From contig JAWDGP010006562.1 of the NCBI GenBank assembly GCA_033675545.1, forward strand, positions 541,501-605,500: a DNA stretch of 64,000 nt. Direction: 5' to 3'. The first letter of the stretch is position 1, and the number at the start of each line of letters is the position of its first letter. A program made the translations under genes and the position numbers. Of the stretch, positions 46,441 through 59,522 are shown piece by piece. Under the pieces are notes generated by a model that saw only the letters and a program-made list of their open reading frames with translations, ran no database searches and had not been told where the DNA came from. Source of the stretch: Elysia crispata. Lineage: Eukaryota; Mollusca; Gastropoda; Plakobranchidae.

Positions 46441-49400
46441 AAAAAAACTCATGAGAGAAAAAAATTGCCATCATCATTCTTGAGACTGACAGACAGAGTA
46501 GCAATCCATCTATAATTCAGTACAGTACACCTCAGACTCAACAAATTTGTTCGGTCATTTTTAAAAGTTTGTTGAATGCAAGGTTTGTTGGAGCCATAAC
46601 ATAAGGCACCGCAAGGGAAGTAACCAACAAAGTAAAATTATCTCCCTTGTTTTTATCAACAAACCACCTGTCTATTAGTATCGGCATGGATTGGTACCCT
46701 ACCCGCAGCAGTCACAGCACATTGAGTAGATGCGCAGTACTGTGCCGTGCTGTGGGATCCGTGCTTGCATCTCAACAGCACATGCGAAACGTCGACTTCA
46801 AACTGATTCTGAGGGAGAAAATACAATTGTGCATGGTGTGCAGACAAGTAGGCGACAATTTTTTTGTTTGTTATAGAACTTCCCGCCAGATATCACTCAG
46901 CAGTCAGCACAAATCTCTGGTGGCGAGAGTCAGCCCTGCGCAAGAGAAATTTAGGGAAGGTGGAGAGGAAGAGGAAGGAGTATGAAGCAGTAATGAAATG
47001 ATAACAAAAAACATCAACAGGTGAAAATAGACAGTCCTCACAGAATTAGACCGTAATAATTGCCAGGTTTGTTTTATGCACACTACACCGGTCTTTTCAT
47101 TCTTATCTGCTCTGGCGGATTAGAATTATCCTCTCCTTTTCCTTTGTATTTTAGGACTGTCTATTTTCACTTGTTGGTGTTTTTTTTGGGAAAAATGTTA
47201 TTGCAATTCAATGTGTAGATCTTTCTAGATAAAGTTTGCATGGACACAAAAACAGTTGATGAAATCTTACAATCAATATTAAATCTCAGAGCTCTGAAAA
47301 CATTGTTTTACAGGCAAGCTATTGAGAGAAAGAGAGCGCGGAAGTAACCAATGGTATTGAGGAAGCTTTTGTCAATTCTATAGAACTTGAAGAAATTTGT
47401 CTCAAAAAAAGTTTTTGAAAAAAAAAAGGTCTTAGAAAATTTTGTCTGGATCTACATAAAATTCGTCAAAATAATAAAATGTGAGTAGATTTCCAAATAG
47501 TATTAAAAATCAACTGCGTTATAAAAAATCCTGTCTGGATTTTTAAAATTTTTTACACGATGAAAAAATCTCAAAAGATTTACATAAAATTTGTAGTAAG
47601 GAGTAATAATAACTTATTGCATCCAAAAATGTTACAAAATGATTCCAGAAAAATAACAAAAACTTTCACAATCAAGCAGCTCTAGACCTAGTAACCGCAA
47701 TAAAAATTTTGCTTTTCGAAACATTTGTTGCGATGGAGTGTAAAAAATGTAGCATCTTATCAAGATCTAGATCTATATTTTGATTGAGGACTACTTTAAA
47801 TCCAAATTTGATTCTAGGCTATTTAGATTTTAGGTCTAGGTCTAGATTCTGACTACACTTCATTGATTGGAAAGTCCTCAAGATTACCCTGATTTTGATA
47901 CTGTTTAAATCTTGATCTTAGACTATATTTTTATACCTATAATTTTAAACTGGTAAATCTAGATCTAGATTCTGACTACGCTTAGATCTATGTCTAGATC
48001 TAGACGTTTATTTAAAAGTTCTCAGATTAAGGCGATTTAGATGTAAATTCTATCTTTAAATCCAGTCCCTGATTTCTCTTTTTTATCCTACTATACTAAA
48101 CTTACTTTCCTTTTCTGATTGATCGAAGAATATACGTATATAATTTAGATCCAAGAAAATTCAATGTGTAGATCTTTTACATAAAGATAGCATTTGAAAA
48201 AAAAAACAATTGATGAAATCTTGCAATCAATATTAATTAATCTCAGGGCAATGAAAATTTTCTGGCAAGCCATTGAAAGAAAAAGTCAAATCGAGTGCCA
48301 TTACTGAAAATAACCACATAATATGACGCTGTTATCTCAACCTGCAAGAGGCCAATTTCATTTAAACTTAATTTTCTTTTAATTTTTCACTCCTTTGAAA
48401 ATAAAAACATGTTTTTACAACATATTTATGTTTAGAAAATAATGATAGATTGTTTTAAAAGAGTTATCTAAATCAGCAATTCAAAAACACTGAAAACATT
48501 GTTTTACATTTTAGTTGGTTCTTTATAGCGAATTTGGCAAATAAAATTGAGGAATTGATTACAATAAAAATATAATAAACTTTCAAAGGAATTTTTTTAG
48601 CCTAAATCCAAAACTTTTTAAAACTTTTTTTTTTCCCCACTGCGACACACACTGAACTTGGCAGGTCATAAATCAGTTAACTTCATCACTGTACGTTGAG
48701 TGGTTTAGGAGAAGATAGGGAACAAAGAAATCAAAATTGCCTTTTATAATATATAGATAACACTGAACTTATTTAATGATATCTTTAATAATCTTTTTGA
48801 TATGTGTTGAGGCTTTCAAAATCTGCACCACCACAACCGCGGTTCAGGAAATATTGCTTATTGATTTTGGTTGCCAGCCAAACTAGACGTAGCAACTGGA
48901 TTTATGAGTTTACAGCTTTCAATTTGGTTCAATTATCATGCAGCATCATAGATTATGTCAAATCAATTTGTTCTCTCCTGTGACATGGTGATCCATTTAC
49001 TTTCACAATATCTTTTTAAATAAGAACTACAAAAAGTGCTGCTTTTGGCCCTATAAAGTTTCAAATGAAAAAAAAACTTTGTGGAAAGAAACAAATAAAG
49101 TAATTGTTAAATGTATTTGTAATATGGCTTAAGGGGCTGAAAATTTTAAATAGTAAGTAATATCTATAGAATATTATTAATCTTATAAAATTTAAAATGT
49201 TGAAATTTTAAGTAGGTGAAGGGTGTGCAGAAATCTTTTTCTACAAATGCAAAGATTCTTACATGGCCAGTATATTGAAAGAGTATAGAGCTTGACCTGA
49301 GAATGATGTAAGTGAATTTTTGTAATTTTTTTTAACTGTTGTCTTTGTCACAATTATGAAATACACCCCTAAGCCATTTTGTTTTATTGTTTTTCTTTCC

Positions 49401-49606
49401 TTTTAGTTTCCAGTGTCTTATATGGGAACCAGTCCAGTCATGTGATGTCTGGGAATCTCATTTCTTTTCTTTTTTTAATATCTTCAAACTGGCTTAGTTT
49501 GATTTTTATGTTTCCAAGGACTTAATTATTTTTATTTTGTGTTGTGTTGTTTTATTCATAATCATAAATATGTAAGTTTTCTATTTTTTTTTTTCTCACT
49601 TATAAG

Positions 49607-49677
49607 AGTAATGGAGTGGTGGCAAATCATAAGAACAGAGCACTGCACATACGGAGTGAATTCACACAAATTGCAAA
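49607..49677 (+). CDS. STX5: STX5 coding exon 2
   Basis: 71 bp, residues 84-106 plus two bases: SNGVVANHKNRALHIRSEFT then QIA. Acceptor cttataag at 49606, donor GTAAGT at 49678. The alternative acceptor two bases later would place an immediate TAA stop in the same frame, so this boundary is well fixed. RSEFT.(I/M)AK is the start of the first Habc helix. Confidence 0.94.
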
Positions 49678-51911
49678 GTAAGTAGACTCTTCTATGAAGC
49701 AATTATTTTTTTAGATAATTAAGATTTTTATGAAGTCTTTCGTTAGACCCTATTTAATCTCTGTAAACCATAAAAATGGAATTGTCAAACTAGAAACAAA
49801 AGAACTCTGCTTGTTTTAAAACATCTTTTTCTATAAAAAAAAAAAATTATGCTTTGTGAAAACTACATCAATAATTTAAATTGATTTAATTAATAAAAAC
49901 CTGAAGAGTTACATGGGCATTTTCCAAACTTTAAAAGACCTGATGCATGAGGACAGAAATTTTAAAAGAATTGAACAACAGAATATACAAGGCAGTAGTT
50001 TGGTCTATACGTATAAAGCTCAATTTGTCTCCATTCTGACAAACTTTTTGCTGTATAATTTATAAGCCCCTTAAGTTTGTTGATAGCTTGTGGTGCCCTT
50101 GAAGTTTACTTGTAGCAATCAGAACTGTAGAGTTGTAGCTCAGCTTAAGTTTCCTCTCACAATGATCTGCAAAAAGCATTAAAAAAGGTGAACAAAAATC
50201 TTCATGAGGGCAAGGCTAATCTTTGAGCTTGATTAATCTGCCTATGATCTACCCTGAGAAAGGGTAGAATTTTATTGAACGTTTTGACAGTATTTTCTCT
50301 TTCTTGGGAGGAAAATCTACTGGTATAGCATATCTATATCTGCAGACATGCCATTTTAAAGCAAAATTAAATGGGCCACAAATAGCCATTTGATACTTAA
50401 CCTGGCTTTTAACTCAAAACATGCCAAATTGACATGTGTGCCTAGATCATCACAGAAAGCCTCATATCTTGTTTCTTAGCTAGGATTGAAGATGTGAATA
50501 TTTTTTTTCTTTGCTTGGGGTCTTAATTGCATAAACATGTTAATGGCTATTCTCTCTGATTCAGGTGCAGGTTTTTTAGTTGTTTTTTTTTTTTTAGTTG
50601 TTTTTTTTTTTTAATGCTTGAGAGCATCTTCAAGCTCTTCAATAGTTTTTTTTTTTATTCTGTAGAAAAGGAGTTTACTCATTCTGTCAGTTGCCTTTGG
50701 TCCTCTCCAATTTCTCTCATCACTGAAAATTTTTTCCAGTTGGAGCTTCAACAAAGTTATGATTCAGGACTTCTTTGTTAGTCTAGTAATTGGTGCTATT
50801 CAGTGGTTAGAGGTAATCCTGTTGAGTCAAATTCATGATACTAATTTTTGTCAAAACTCCTGGCCATCAGACTGTTTTTATAGCTGAAGTTCTCTATCTT
50901 TCCATATTATCTTTTTCTTGAGACCACATTACCAATATGGGTGGGATGCTTATGCTTTTTTGCACAACCATGATCCTCCGTTCATTCCCTCTGCCTCAAC
51001 CATTCGCAACTGGTGAGCAACCAGCTGCAATGATTTTCACCTTCAAAAACAAGGCTCAAATAATCTCTTTATTTTCAGTTAAATGACTTAAGAGATGTAC
51101 ATTTAATGTGATTTGTAAACTGTATCAACCATACCAACTTGCAAATGATTGGGCTTGGCTGACCTTTCATCTTCAGCTTGGAAGATACCGTACTTCTAAC
51201 TGCATAAACCATTGCAATTGGTGTGATTGATACCTCTCTCTGTCTCTCCCCCCCCCCCCCCTTTTTTTTTCTCTGCTTGATAAAGCATCCCTTTTTAACT
51301 GCAGTAAAAGGCAGCGCTTCTTGTACAGCTTGCCCATTTATTGAGACAGTGCATCACTGCTGCTTGGATAATATTAGTACTGTTTTTCTGAGGTTGCTAG
51401 ATCTAGTGTGTGGCCGGTCCAACCAACTTCACATAGTTTAGTCATTGATCACAGCTCAACTGCCAGCAGTGTCAACCATTCAGATTATTGCAACCAGCTC
51501 AACTGTATTGTTAGCGCCTCAGCTACAACTGCTCCTACTGTTGTGTAGTGTGGTTGACCCCATTCTTGATTGTCAGCCTCTCTGAAATCTGCAACTGCTA
51601 TTTTCATGTATTTGTTCCACCTTTTTTGAGATGGTTGAGCTCCAGTCATCTTTTGTGTGTCAGTTGTGCCTTGGGGTTGTTTTCCTTATTATTTTGAATA
51701 GTTTGGAATGTAATCTCATCTTGCTTGTCTTAATGTATTTCTTTTGCAGCTTTAAGCTTAGTTTAATTTTAATGATTGTTTTTTTCCTAAGAGATGGTAA
51801 TTGAATTTTCTACTTATATTTCAGCCAGCCCTTTTTTTCATTCCATAGTGGCAAGGTGGACTTCTTATAAGTGCATTTTTTTCGCACTTTGTTAGCAATC
51901 GGTTTTTTATA

Positions 51912-52380
51912 CAATCGAGTCCGCTTATTTTGAAGTCATTCGGATAAAAAAGGACCTTGAATTATCAGAATACATAGAGAAAGAGAGTTTAAAAAAATGT
52001 GGATGATAGATCAGGAATGTCGTTCAAGTGTGCACGGGGGTGGAGGTGGGCCTAACCCTTTCTCTCTTGCAGCCTTATTGCAGATTTTTGCCTGTAACGT
52101 AGGTGGACAAACACACACACACACACACCAGAATCATTTGCTGCACGGAGCAAAGCACTGCATGTTCTTTGTTATACAAACCTGGAAAAGTGCTTTCACT
52201 GTGTCAGAATAAAAAAAGCATGCCAAAATCGCTTCGAATTAACCGGATCCTTATTTCAAAATCCTAAGTAACCGAAATTTTTTAATCAAGCTTAAATAGA
52301 GAAATATTCGGTAAAATTAAACAACTTCAAAATATCCAAGAATTCGAATTATCCAGATTCGAATTATTTGGACTCAACTG
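51912..52380. mobile_element. Possible pogo/Tigger-like MITE (469 bp)
   Basis: Left end CAATCGAGTCCGCTTATTTT and inverted right end CAGTTGAGTCCAAATAATTC are similar. Repeated AATTCGAA/ATTATC motifs near both ends (left TTCGGATA, right ATTCGAATTATCC) are typical of pogo-type termini. TA precedes the left end (51910-51911); AA follows the right, so the duplication is not clean. A (CA)n tract lies inside at 52111-52128. Confidence 0.6.
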
Positions 52381-53030
52381 AACTTGTAGTGTGAGGGAAA
52401 AAGAAATCGGTATGTTTCTCTATAAATGTCATTAGTAGCACAAACTAAATGTCTCTTTGGCTTTCTTAACTATAAAGAAGTATGTTGATCATTATATAAA
52501 TACTCGTAATGATGGCCTTTCTTGCTTTTTAACTTTTTTTGACTTAATCAGTAGAGCTCTAGCTTGGGAGTGGCTGTCGAAATCTTTCACTATAATGCAG
52601 TCACATTTAATATCGCAAGGAGCTGAGGACCAGTGTTAGCTATTCTTGCTTTAATTTTTTGGACTTAATCAGCAGAGATCTGGCTGTCAAAATCTTTTAC
52701 AATAATACAAATCACATTTGAAATTCTCAATAGGAGTAGTTTCAGCTCCTTTTCTGGATGAGCATGATGACTGTACATATATCTGCATAGTGTGATACTT
52801 ACTGTCTTGAAGTCAAAATTTGGTGTCTCTTTTAGCTTCAGATTCTTTGTCTTCAATCACGTCTTCTTTGGTTTGTATATTGTTGCATACAAGGATAGGT
52901 ATGCCAAAAAAAAAAAGCGCCTTAATTGTACATATTGGATCGAAAGTCTTGCCTACATCTACTTCTAGGGCAGCTCCATAAACATAATATCTAAAAATGA
53001 GCAGGTTTTTCCATAACACTGATACACATA

Positions 53031-53270
53031 TGAGCAATTCTCAGGAGGTCAACCCTAAAACGTTACATTAGATCTGGAATTTATTTTGTCTCTCTTTGTC
53101 TCAAAATTGTTCAACATCATTAGAGAAAGTAAGGGAGTTTATTGGAAAAAAAGATTTGGAGATACTTTTTTAAAAATATTCTTGTGTATTGCTTGGTTTT
53201 CATCACCACAGAATGATCCTCCGGACGTTGCTGATGACACAAAAAGATTCAAATTTAGCCACCTTTGAAG
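53031..53270. mobile_element. Partial copy of the 43379 MITE family (left part)
   Basis: Begins TGAGCAATTCTCAGGAGGTC after TA at 53029-53030, then follows the 43379 element through AAACGTTACATTAGA and a GGTTTTCATCACCACAGA stretch. The right terminus is missing. A fragment of the internal part also appears at 55862-55925. Confidence 0.75.
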
Positions 53271-53364
53271 CAAAAAAATCATACCATTAATACATAGAGT
53301 GAAAAAATAGATGTTATTTCAAATTAAAAAAATGGTAGTTCAATAAAACAACTCATAATTTATG

Positions 53365-56300
53365 TCAGTAAATGGATTCAATTTGTGTCATTGTAACATC
53401 GAGAAAAACTTCATCCAGAATTTTTTTGTTTGCAACTCACGGCGACTAACTACCCAACTTTTAGTTCACTGGGCAAAAAGCCATTAAGATGACCGCCCAC
53501 GCGCCCACCAGGGTCAAATTACAATTATTACTGTCACGGGTCATAAAATTTTACCTGTGCAAGCCTGGTGCACCAGTCAATTTTCCTGACTGATATTTTA
53601 CATTTTCTTATAACTATAAGACCAATGGAACTTAAATTAAATGATATCCAATTATTTTTTAACTTTAGGAACATGCAGATAAAATATAGCTGTTTTATTT
53701 GATACATTTTTGTATGAAATATGCACAATTGTCACTTACTTACAAATAGTCAAAAACTACCTATTTTTCAAATGGACTGTGAAAAAGCAAGATTGGTTTA
53801 AATTTAAATAAATTTAATTGCAACCAACATTTTTCTTCAAAGTAATATGGAAAATGAAGTAAAAATTGAGTTTACAGTGGCATGGTCAGTAGGGGATGTT
53901 TATTAGATGGTGGCTGCTTGAGAGGCGCTGCCGGTTGGCATATAACAGGCTGATCATCTGGGCTAGGGTGTTAGTTTATCTTTAGCTTGTTGGTGCGTTG
54001 ATGATAAGGTTTGTTTTTATGAATTAGTAATAAAGTGACTGACTGAAGGAGGTGTGTTGAGTAACAAAGAAGTTTAGAATGCTAGAAGAAGTAAGTACAC
54101 TTGCCCCAATGTACACATGAATCAATTCAAAGGTCTGTCAACATTAATGTTAGCACTTGTGAGATTTTGGTTGTGTCACAATCTTATTCTTAGTAAATTT
54201 TGGGTGGTTTACAAAATTGATGTCTCCATAGTGAAAGCTGTCTTTGTTCTCTCACGTCTCATACCTCTTGCCCTATGCTCTGTTTTGGCTATCATAGAAT
54301 GTAACATTTTACCTCCCTGTTCCCCATTAAATCCTATAGCAAACCTATGGGCCCTTATCCAGCTCACACAATGTTTCTCTAAAATATGATGCTTAGGGGT
54401 TATTTTGTTTGGAAATGCATTTCTGTAGTGCCTCATTTATAATCCAATAACTTCATATGTCTTATCTATGTCTTTTGAGAAACTGGTTGCGAGTGCGAGG
54501 CTGCTACATGTACATCTCTGAAGCTGTAGTTGATCTTGTTATACTTAAATTCTAACTGGGTTTGCTACCACTGTGTCTATTGCTGTCTTTGTTAGTTGCT
54601 TGCAGATTTTTTGGCTTAAGTATCGGTGGCATAAATTTCCTCTAAAGATTCTGCCATGAAAAGCTAGTCTAACTTGATCCTTAGCATCTCTAGCTAGGCT
54701 TTTTTTCATTGTCTTATTTGCACTAAATTCAAGCATCTTCTGCCCCACAGTATGCACAAATTTTCAATCTTCAGTATGGTTCTTTTGCGAATGTTCTAGT
54801 ATGCCTGCTAAGCTACAAAAACAAATGAAGAGAGGTTTTAACTCATGCCCACATGAAGCAAAAAGGTAGGACAAAATAGTTTATCTTACTGAAAAAAAAC
54901 AAACTATCCATCACTGTATAGCTATGTTTACTTCAAATGTGGAACATTTAGACCCTATGAAAATATCACATATTTTTCATAACATATGACTGGCAAAAAT
55001 TTTCTATGACAACCCATGATATGGAAAGCCTCAGTTCAAAGCTGCACAATGCTTTTATTTTTTACATTTTAGGATACGGTTTTCGATGTTAAAATCTTCA
55101 AAGAAAAACGAATTGAAAGCAATAAAAAAAAATAAAAATTGTTGGTTGCAAAATTAAGTTATTATGAATTCAAATTTGCACTCACTTTTTTTTCACTTCA
55201 TGAAACACACTGTGCGCAATCGTTAATAAAACTCTCACTTCTTAACGGATTTGAAAGAAAAAAACATTAAATGAGAGTAGAAAAATTAAAGAACAAGGCT
55301 GTAGTAAACATTTGAGCATCGTAGATCACGCATAAGGACTAGATGATATTGCTTCAAAAATCATCACTTTTAATTGGACCAGTTATCACCTCTTGCATCA
55401 CGCGCTGGAAGGGCCTTAAAACAACTCTTATCAGTGGCACTACGGGTGGTTAGCGCATATCAGGGGTCAGCTAGTGGTCAATCTCACACCTTTGCGCCAG
55501 TAAAAGCAACAAAGAAGGAAAAACTAAAGATCCACTTTTGCAGCTGTTTTAGTCACCGTGAACTTTAAAAACTATTTAGATTTAATTTTAAGCTGACTGC
55601 ATTTGATCACTAGCCAAGAGTTACAGTCTAGTACATCTACAGAGCTGGTTAGGGTTCTAAAAATTAAACAATTAGCATTTTGTTTTTCTGGATGTTACGG
55701 TAACACAATTTTCTGTGATCAAAACATCCAGAAGATTGCGAAGAACTTGTTAGTTCACAAATTATTGCAAATAATTATCAAACTTAAAGGCATGCACTGA
55801 TCAATTTATCTATTTTAGGATTGAAGAACAGTTGAAGATGGACATAGAAATAGTCTTATATACTGGTCTTCATCAGTGCAGATTGATCTTCCCAACTTTA
55901 CTGATGACATAAAAAGATTGAAGTTAAGCTACCTCATAAGCAAAAAAAACCCATACCATTATTACTTTGAGGGAGAAAATAGATGTTATCTGTCAACAAA
56001 ATATAATAATTGAATAGCAGGACTCATAATTAATGATTGCAATGGACTTCAACTTTTGTCATTGTAACATCGGTATGAACTTGTGTTAGAGTTTTGTGTT
56101 TGGAGCTTTTAAACTTGTTTAAAGTTCTGTGTAAGTTGGCTGCATTTGGATTCCTCACCAACAGCTACTTATGGATCTAGATCTACAGTATTGATAAGGA
56201 GTTTACAGATAATTACATGTTTTGTTCTTCCCAATGTTACAGTGACATAATGCCTGTCATTGTAAGGTTGGGAAGAACTTGTTCCAGAATTTTGTGATTG

Positions 56301-56660
56301 CAGCTTTTAAATGAATTTAAACCTCTATGTAAATTTCCTCCACGTTGGTTCTTCATCAAGAGCTAGAGTCTAGAATGTCTATAATGTTGATAAAGATTCA
56401 ACAAACTAATCTATGAACATTTTGTTCTTCCAGATGTTACAGTGAATAATTTTTTGTCATTGTAACACCAGGAAGCTTGTGAGAACATAGATCTACATCA
56501 GTTCACATAGTGTTGTAAATAATAATCAACCTGAAACAAAGTCAACAAATTTTCCCACCCTAGAATTAAGAAACAGTTGAAATTAGGCTTTTAAAGCCCA
56601 TAACAATTGGTAGCAATGGACCTATTTGCGCCATCATAATGTCAGAAGAACCATGTTAAT
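53365..56660. repeat. ~200-bp repeat family with internal hairpin
   Basis: A unit containing TTTTGTCATTGTAACATCGG, then GAACTTGT, AGAATTTTGTG and AGCTTTTAAA recurs at about 53370-53450 (partial), 55600-55765 (diverged), 56040-56230, 56240-56440 and 56440-56650. The last three are in tandem with a period near 200 bp. In the 56220-56285 unit, GTTCTTCCCAATGTTACAG and its inverted form CATTGTAAGGTTGGGAAGAA face each other across about 15 bp, a strong hairpin. No coding sequence was recognised. Confidence 0.7.
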
Positions 56661-57384
56661 GCAGTCTTTAGAATTCATTGCCCTACATGCTTAGATTTAT
56701 CTAAAAAAATAAGATGATTAAATCTTTTGAAGCAAATTCTTCAAACAAAAGCGTCCAAAACGGCCCTTATGATTTATATGGGGCCTTAAATGCTTCTGGA
56801 TGTTAACCTCCAGGGCAATGACAGAAATGAAAATGAATGGCCCCTTTAACTAATTAGACTAGCAATAGAATAAAGAAGGTTTTACGGGAAGAAAGAGATG
56901 ATTTCCGGTGAACTTGTCAACAATGGTTTGGTCCAGAAAGTGAAAGTAAACAAGGAATGAAGTACATTCTGGATGTTATAGTACAACATGAAACAACCTA
57001 GTTTGTTTTCAGAGGCCCAATCAGATTTAAGAGTTTTAATCACTCTGATTATTGCAGGGAAGTGAATTCTGTTTCTAGCATCCTGCTCTGTACAAGCATG
57101 TAGCAAGCTAGCTAGGCTTTTATAACAACTGATCTCCTCTGCTTAAAATAGGCCTCTCAGAAGCGCATATTAAAGATTAGATTTAAAAGGAACTGTGTTC
57201 TCTGTTAGTTCCGTTATTTAGGTGAAAATCTACTATTAGATGAAAAAAAAATTAAAAAAAAATATGTGGGTGTTACTAATATAGTTGGCCACTTTGTAAA
57301 AACAACCAGTGAAAAATAGTAGTATTTTATGTGAAGTTTTTTATTTAAAAAATAGTCACTGATTCAATACAAAACTAATCAGAA

Positions 57385-57547
57385 TTAAATTATGTGGTTT
57401 TGAAGGTACACCAAACTATACCTGCTATCTCCTCAACATGTGCTTGGAAGAATATATTATCATTTTTATTAGAAAATCTTTTTGAAATCGGAAAAAAAAA
57501 CATGCATGAAATCCTGCTACTAGGCTACTAGTTTTGAGAATAGCTCA
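57385..57547. mobile_element. Partial copy of the 43379 MITE family (right part)
   Basis: Matches the right half of the 43379 element (CTATCTCCTCAACATGTG, then CTTGGAAGAATA and CATGCATGAAATC) and ends GAGAATAGCTCA followed by TA. It directly abuts an arm of the 45977 family at 57549. Confidence 0.75.
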
Positions 57548-57548
57548 T

Positions 57549-57587
57549 ATAGAAGATCTTACGTTAAATTCTCTTCATACGACACTG

Positions 57588-57625
<38 letters not shown>
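57549..57625. mobile_element. Solo arm of the 45977 family plus (TG)n(TA)n
   Basis: ATAGAAGATCTTACGTTAAA then TTCTCTTCATACGACACTGG matches one arm of the 45977 element. At the TGGTGT position it passes directly into (TG)n then (TA)n. The rest of the element is absent. Confidence 0.8.
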
Positions 57626-57933
57626 CATGCATATGTATTGGGGTAATTGAGTTGATCTTAAATACTTTATGAAATAGATGATTTAAGGGATATTGACTCT
57701 TTGAATTATTATACTCCAAAAAAAAAAAAAGGAAGGAAATATAAAGTGTGAGAGCGTAATTATTTGTAAATTTAAGTCATTAATGACCCCAAGGGGATAA
57801 AAATAATTCCAATTCTAAAGTCTAATGGACTGGAGTTTCAGCAAGGAAATTGGTGCTAAAAACTGATGTATACATAGTTCATTTGAAAGCCTCTCAATTA
57901 ACCTTTCAGATTTTTTAATCCTTTTGTTTTCAG

Positions 57934-57989
57934 ACGCATTGGAAAAGATCTTGCCAATACTTTTGCCAAATTAGAGAAGCTCACAATAT
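57934..57989 (+). CDS. STX5: STX5 coding exon 3
   Basis: 56 bp. It completes Lys107 and encodes RIGKDLANTFAKLEKLTI, with one base left for Leu126. Acceptor gttttcag at 57933, donor GTAAGT at 57990. The KRIGKDL.NTFAKLEKLTILAK block is nearly invariant in syntaxin-5. Confidence 0.97.
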
Positions 57990-59165
57990 GTAAGTGAACC
58001 TAGTAATATAACTCATGTAGAAACTTTATATTTTTCAAGCTTTCGTAAGCCTTATAAGTCAGCTTTTTATTGAGAACTGTCATATACATCAGCTGCAGAG
58101 ACAATAACCTCTTTTTTTTTTTTTTTAATTGTTTTCAGGTTGCTTGTTTTGTCAACAAATATTTGAAAAAAAAAAACCCATGGTGATGGGGTCATTATCT
58201 AAGGAAAATAGTCTGTAGCCTAGGTGCCCTGCAGAACTCTTCAAATCCCCAAAAATATAATGTGCCTCGTATGTTGGTCTATACATGTTCAGAAACTAAT
58301 GTTTTTGAATTTTAATGTCATAGATGTGGGACCCATATAAAAGAAAATACCGTTTTGGATTAGAGTTTGTGTTAGGGCTGTCCAAGAACTTAGGCTGATC
58401 TTTTGAGGACCAAAACATGGAAATTTTTTAAGAGCCTAGTGGTCTCATTTAATCTATGTCTAGAATATAGTCTTAGGTTAGGGTTGGGTTCGAAAACCTT
58501 TCCCCTTGTGGATCCATTTTGTGATTTAAACTCCTGTATATTTATAAGTTTGGGGGCTACCTTGCCTCTTCCAGACTAATGAAAAAAAAAAGCTTTATAG
58601 TTACTGTCAAAGCTAAATTTGGTTTTATTTTCATGAACATGATTTTTTTTAAGTCTATCTTGTAATACTAATCTGCCTAAATCATTGAGCTGATACCAGA
58701 AACTATGTTTTTTGACCATCATAAGAAAAGTGTACTCAATTTATGTATATTACATGCAATTCATGCAGAGCTAATTTTTCACTAGCTACTAACCAGGGCT
58801 AGATACATTGTGTACTTATGATTAAACAGTGTTTAGGCAGCAGAGTCTTTGCAGCCTGTCGCTCAACCATTCTCTCACTTTTTTTTGGTGTTGCTATCAT
58901 AAATGTCCACTGAAAAAGGGTCAGAAAAGATATTTCTGATCATCAAAGCTACAGGCAAAAAGAAAGAATTGTGTGTGTGTGTGTGTGTGTGTAGAAGGAG
59001 GAGAAGAGTATGTTGCTTTTGAAAACTATATAAATAAAAGGAGTGAGATATAATTTAGCAAATCATTGAAAACCCCTTGAAAGTAATCAGAATTTTAAAA
59101 GGTTAAATGATAAGTAAATCAAGCAGCGCTGTGAATTCTGTTTGGTAATTGATGTAAAGGTTACG

Positions 59166-59522
59166 CAGAGTTGCCAAACCTCAAGATTTTTTGTGAGACT
59201 AGCGAAAATTAGCTAAATCTCACGCTCTCCCGAAAGTTCAGCAAATCTCACGAATTTTTTTTTATTTTCTACATGGACATAAAGTGTATTTTAATATATT
59301 CTATGCAAGTTTCAACAAAGGAGTTTATGAAGAAAGAAACCTTCTAAAGTTGATTAGTGATAACTAAAGCAAATCAGTAACATATGCAAGTATGTAATCT
59401 CTTAATACACACAAAATACATAAAAAAATGTCGCTTGGCTTCATTGGCATGTGGCGCATCATCTCATTAAAAAAGTGAAATCACACCCAAAAAAAAAAAA
59501 CTTTTGGGGGTTGGCAACTCTT
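59166..59522. mobile_element. 357-bp TIR element with 6-bp TSD
   Basis: Left end CAGAGTTGCCAA and right end TTGGCAACTCTT are inverted copies apart from the last base. The direct repeat GTTACG flanks both sides (59160-59165, 59523-59528). Interior AAATCTCACG motifs repeat near the left end. No protein is encoded. Terminal sequence and TSD length match the element at 2153-2572, so they probably used the same transposase. Confidence 0.82.

Larger units (their letters stand above)
45339..49606 (+). other. STX5 intron 1
   Basis: A 4.3-kb intron holding the piggyBac-like MITE (45655-45937), a long-arm TIR element (45977-46384) and the following TA/CA microsatellite. It also holds two related ~150-bp segments at about 47208-47370 and 48160-48310 (both with GTGTAGATCTTT, TTGATGAAATCTT.CAATC and TGAAAGAAA/TGAGAGAAA). 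46500-47190 is CG-richer with no recognised gene. TAGATC tracts are dense at 47765-48010. Confidence 0.7.
49678..57933 (+). other. STX5 intron 2 (8.3 kb)
   Basis: Contains a C/T run at 51249-51271, a pogo-like MITE (51912-52380), a tandem duplication of about 70 bp at 52540-52610 and 52662-52730 (GACTTAATCAG.AGAG, GGCTGTC.AAATCTTT), the 53031 MITE fragment, a hairpin repeat family (53365-56660) and fragments at 57385-57625. 49680-51900 otherwise shows only AT-rich sequence with T-runs near 50583-50660. Confidence 0.7.

Noticed and set aside
45938-46504. 188-codon minus-strand open frame
   Set aside because: It runs through the inverted arms of the 45977 element and the TA/CA microsatellite; the amino acid runs reflect these repeats.
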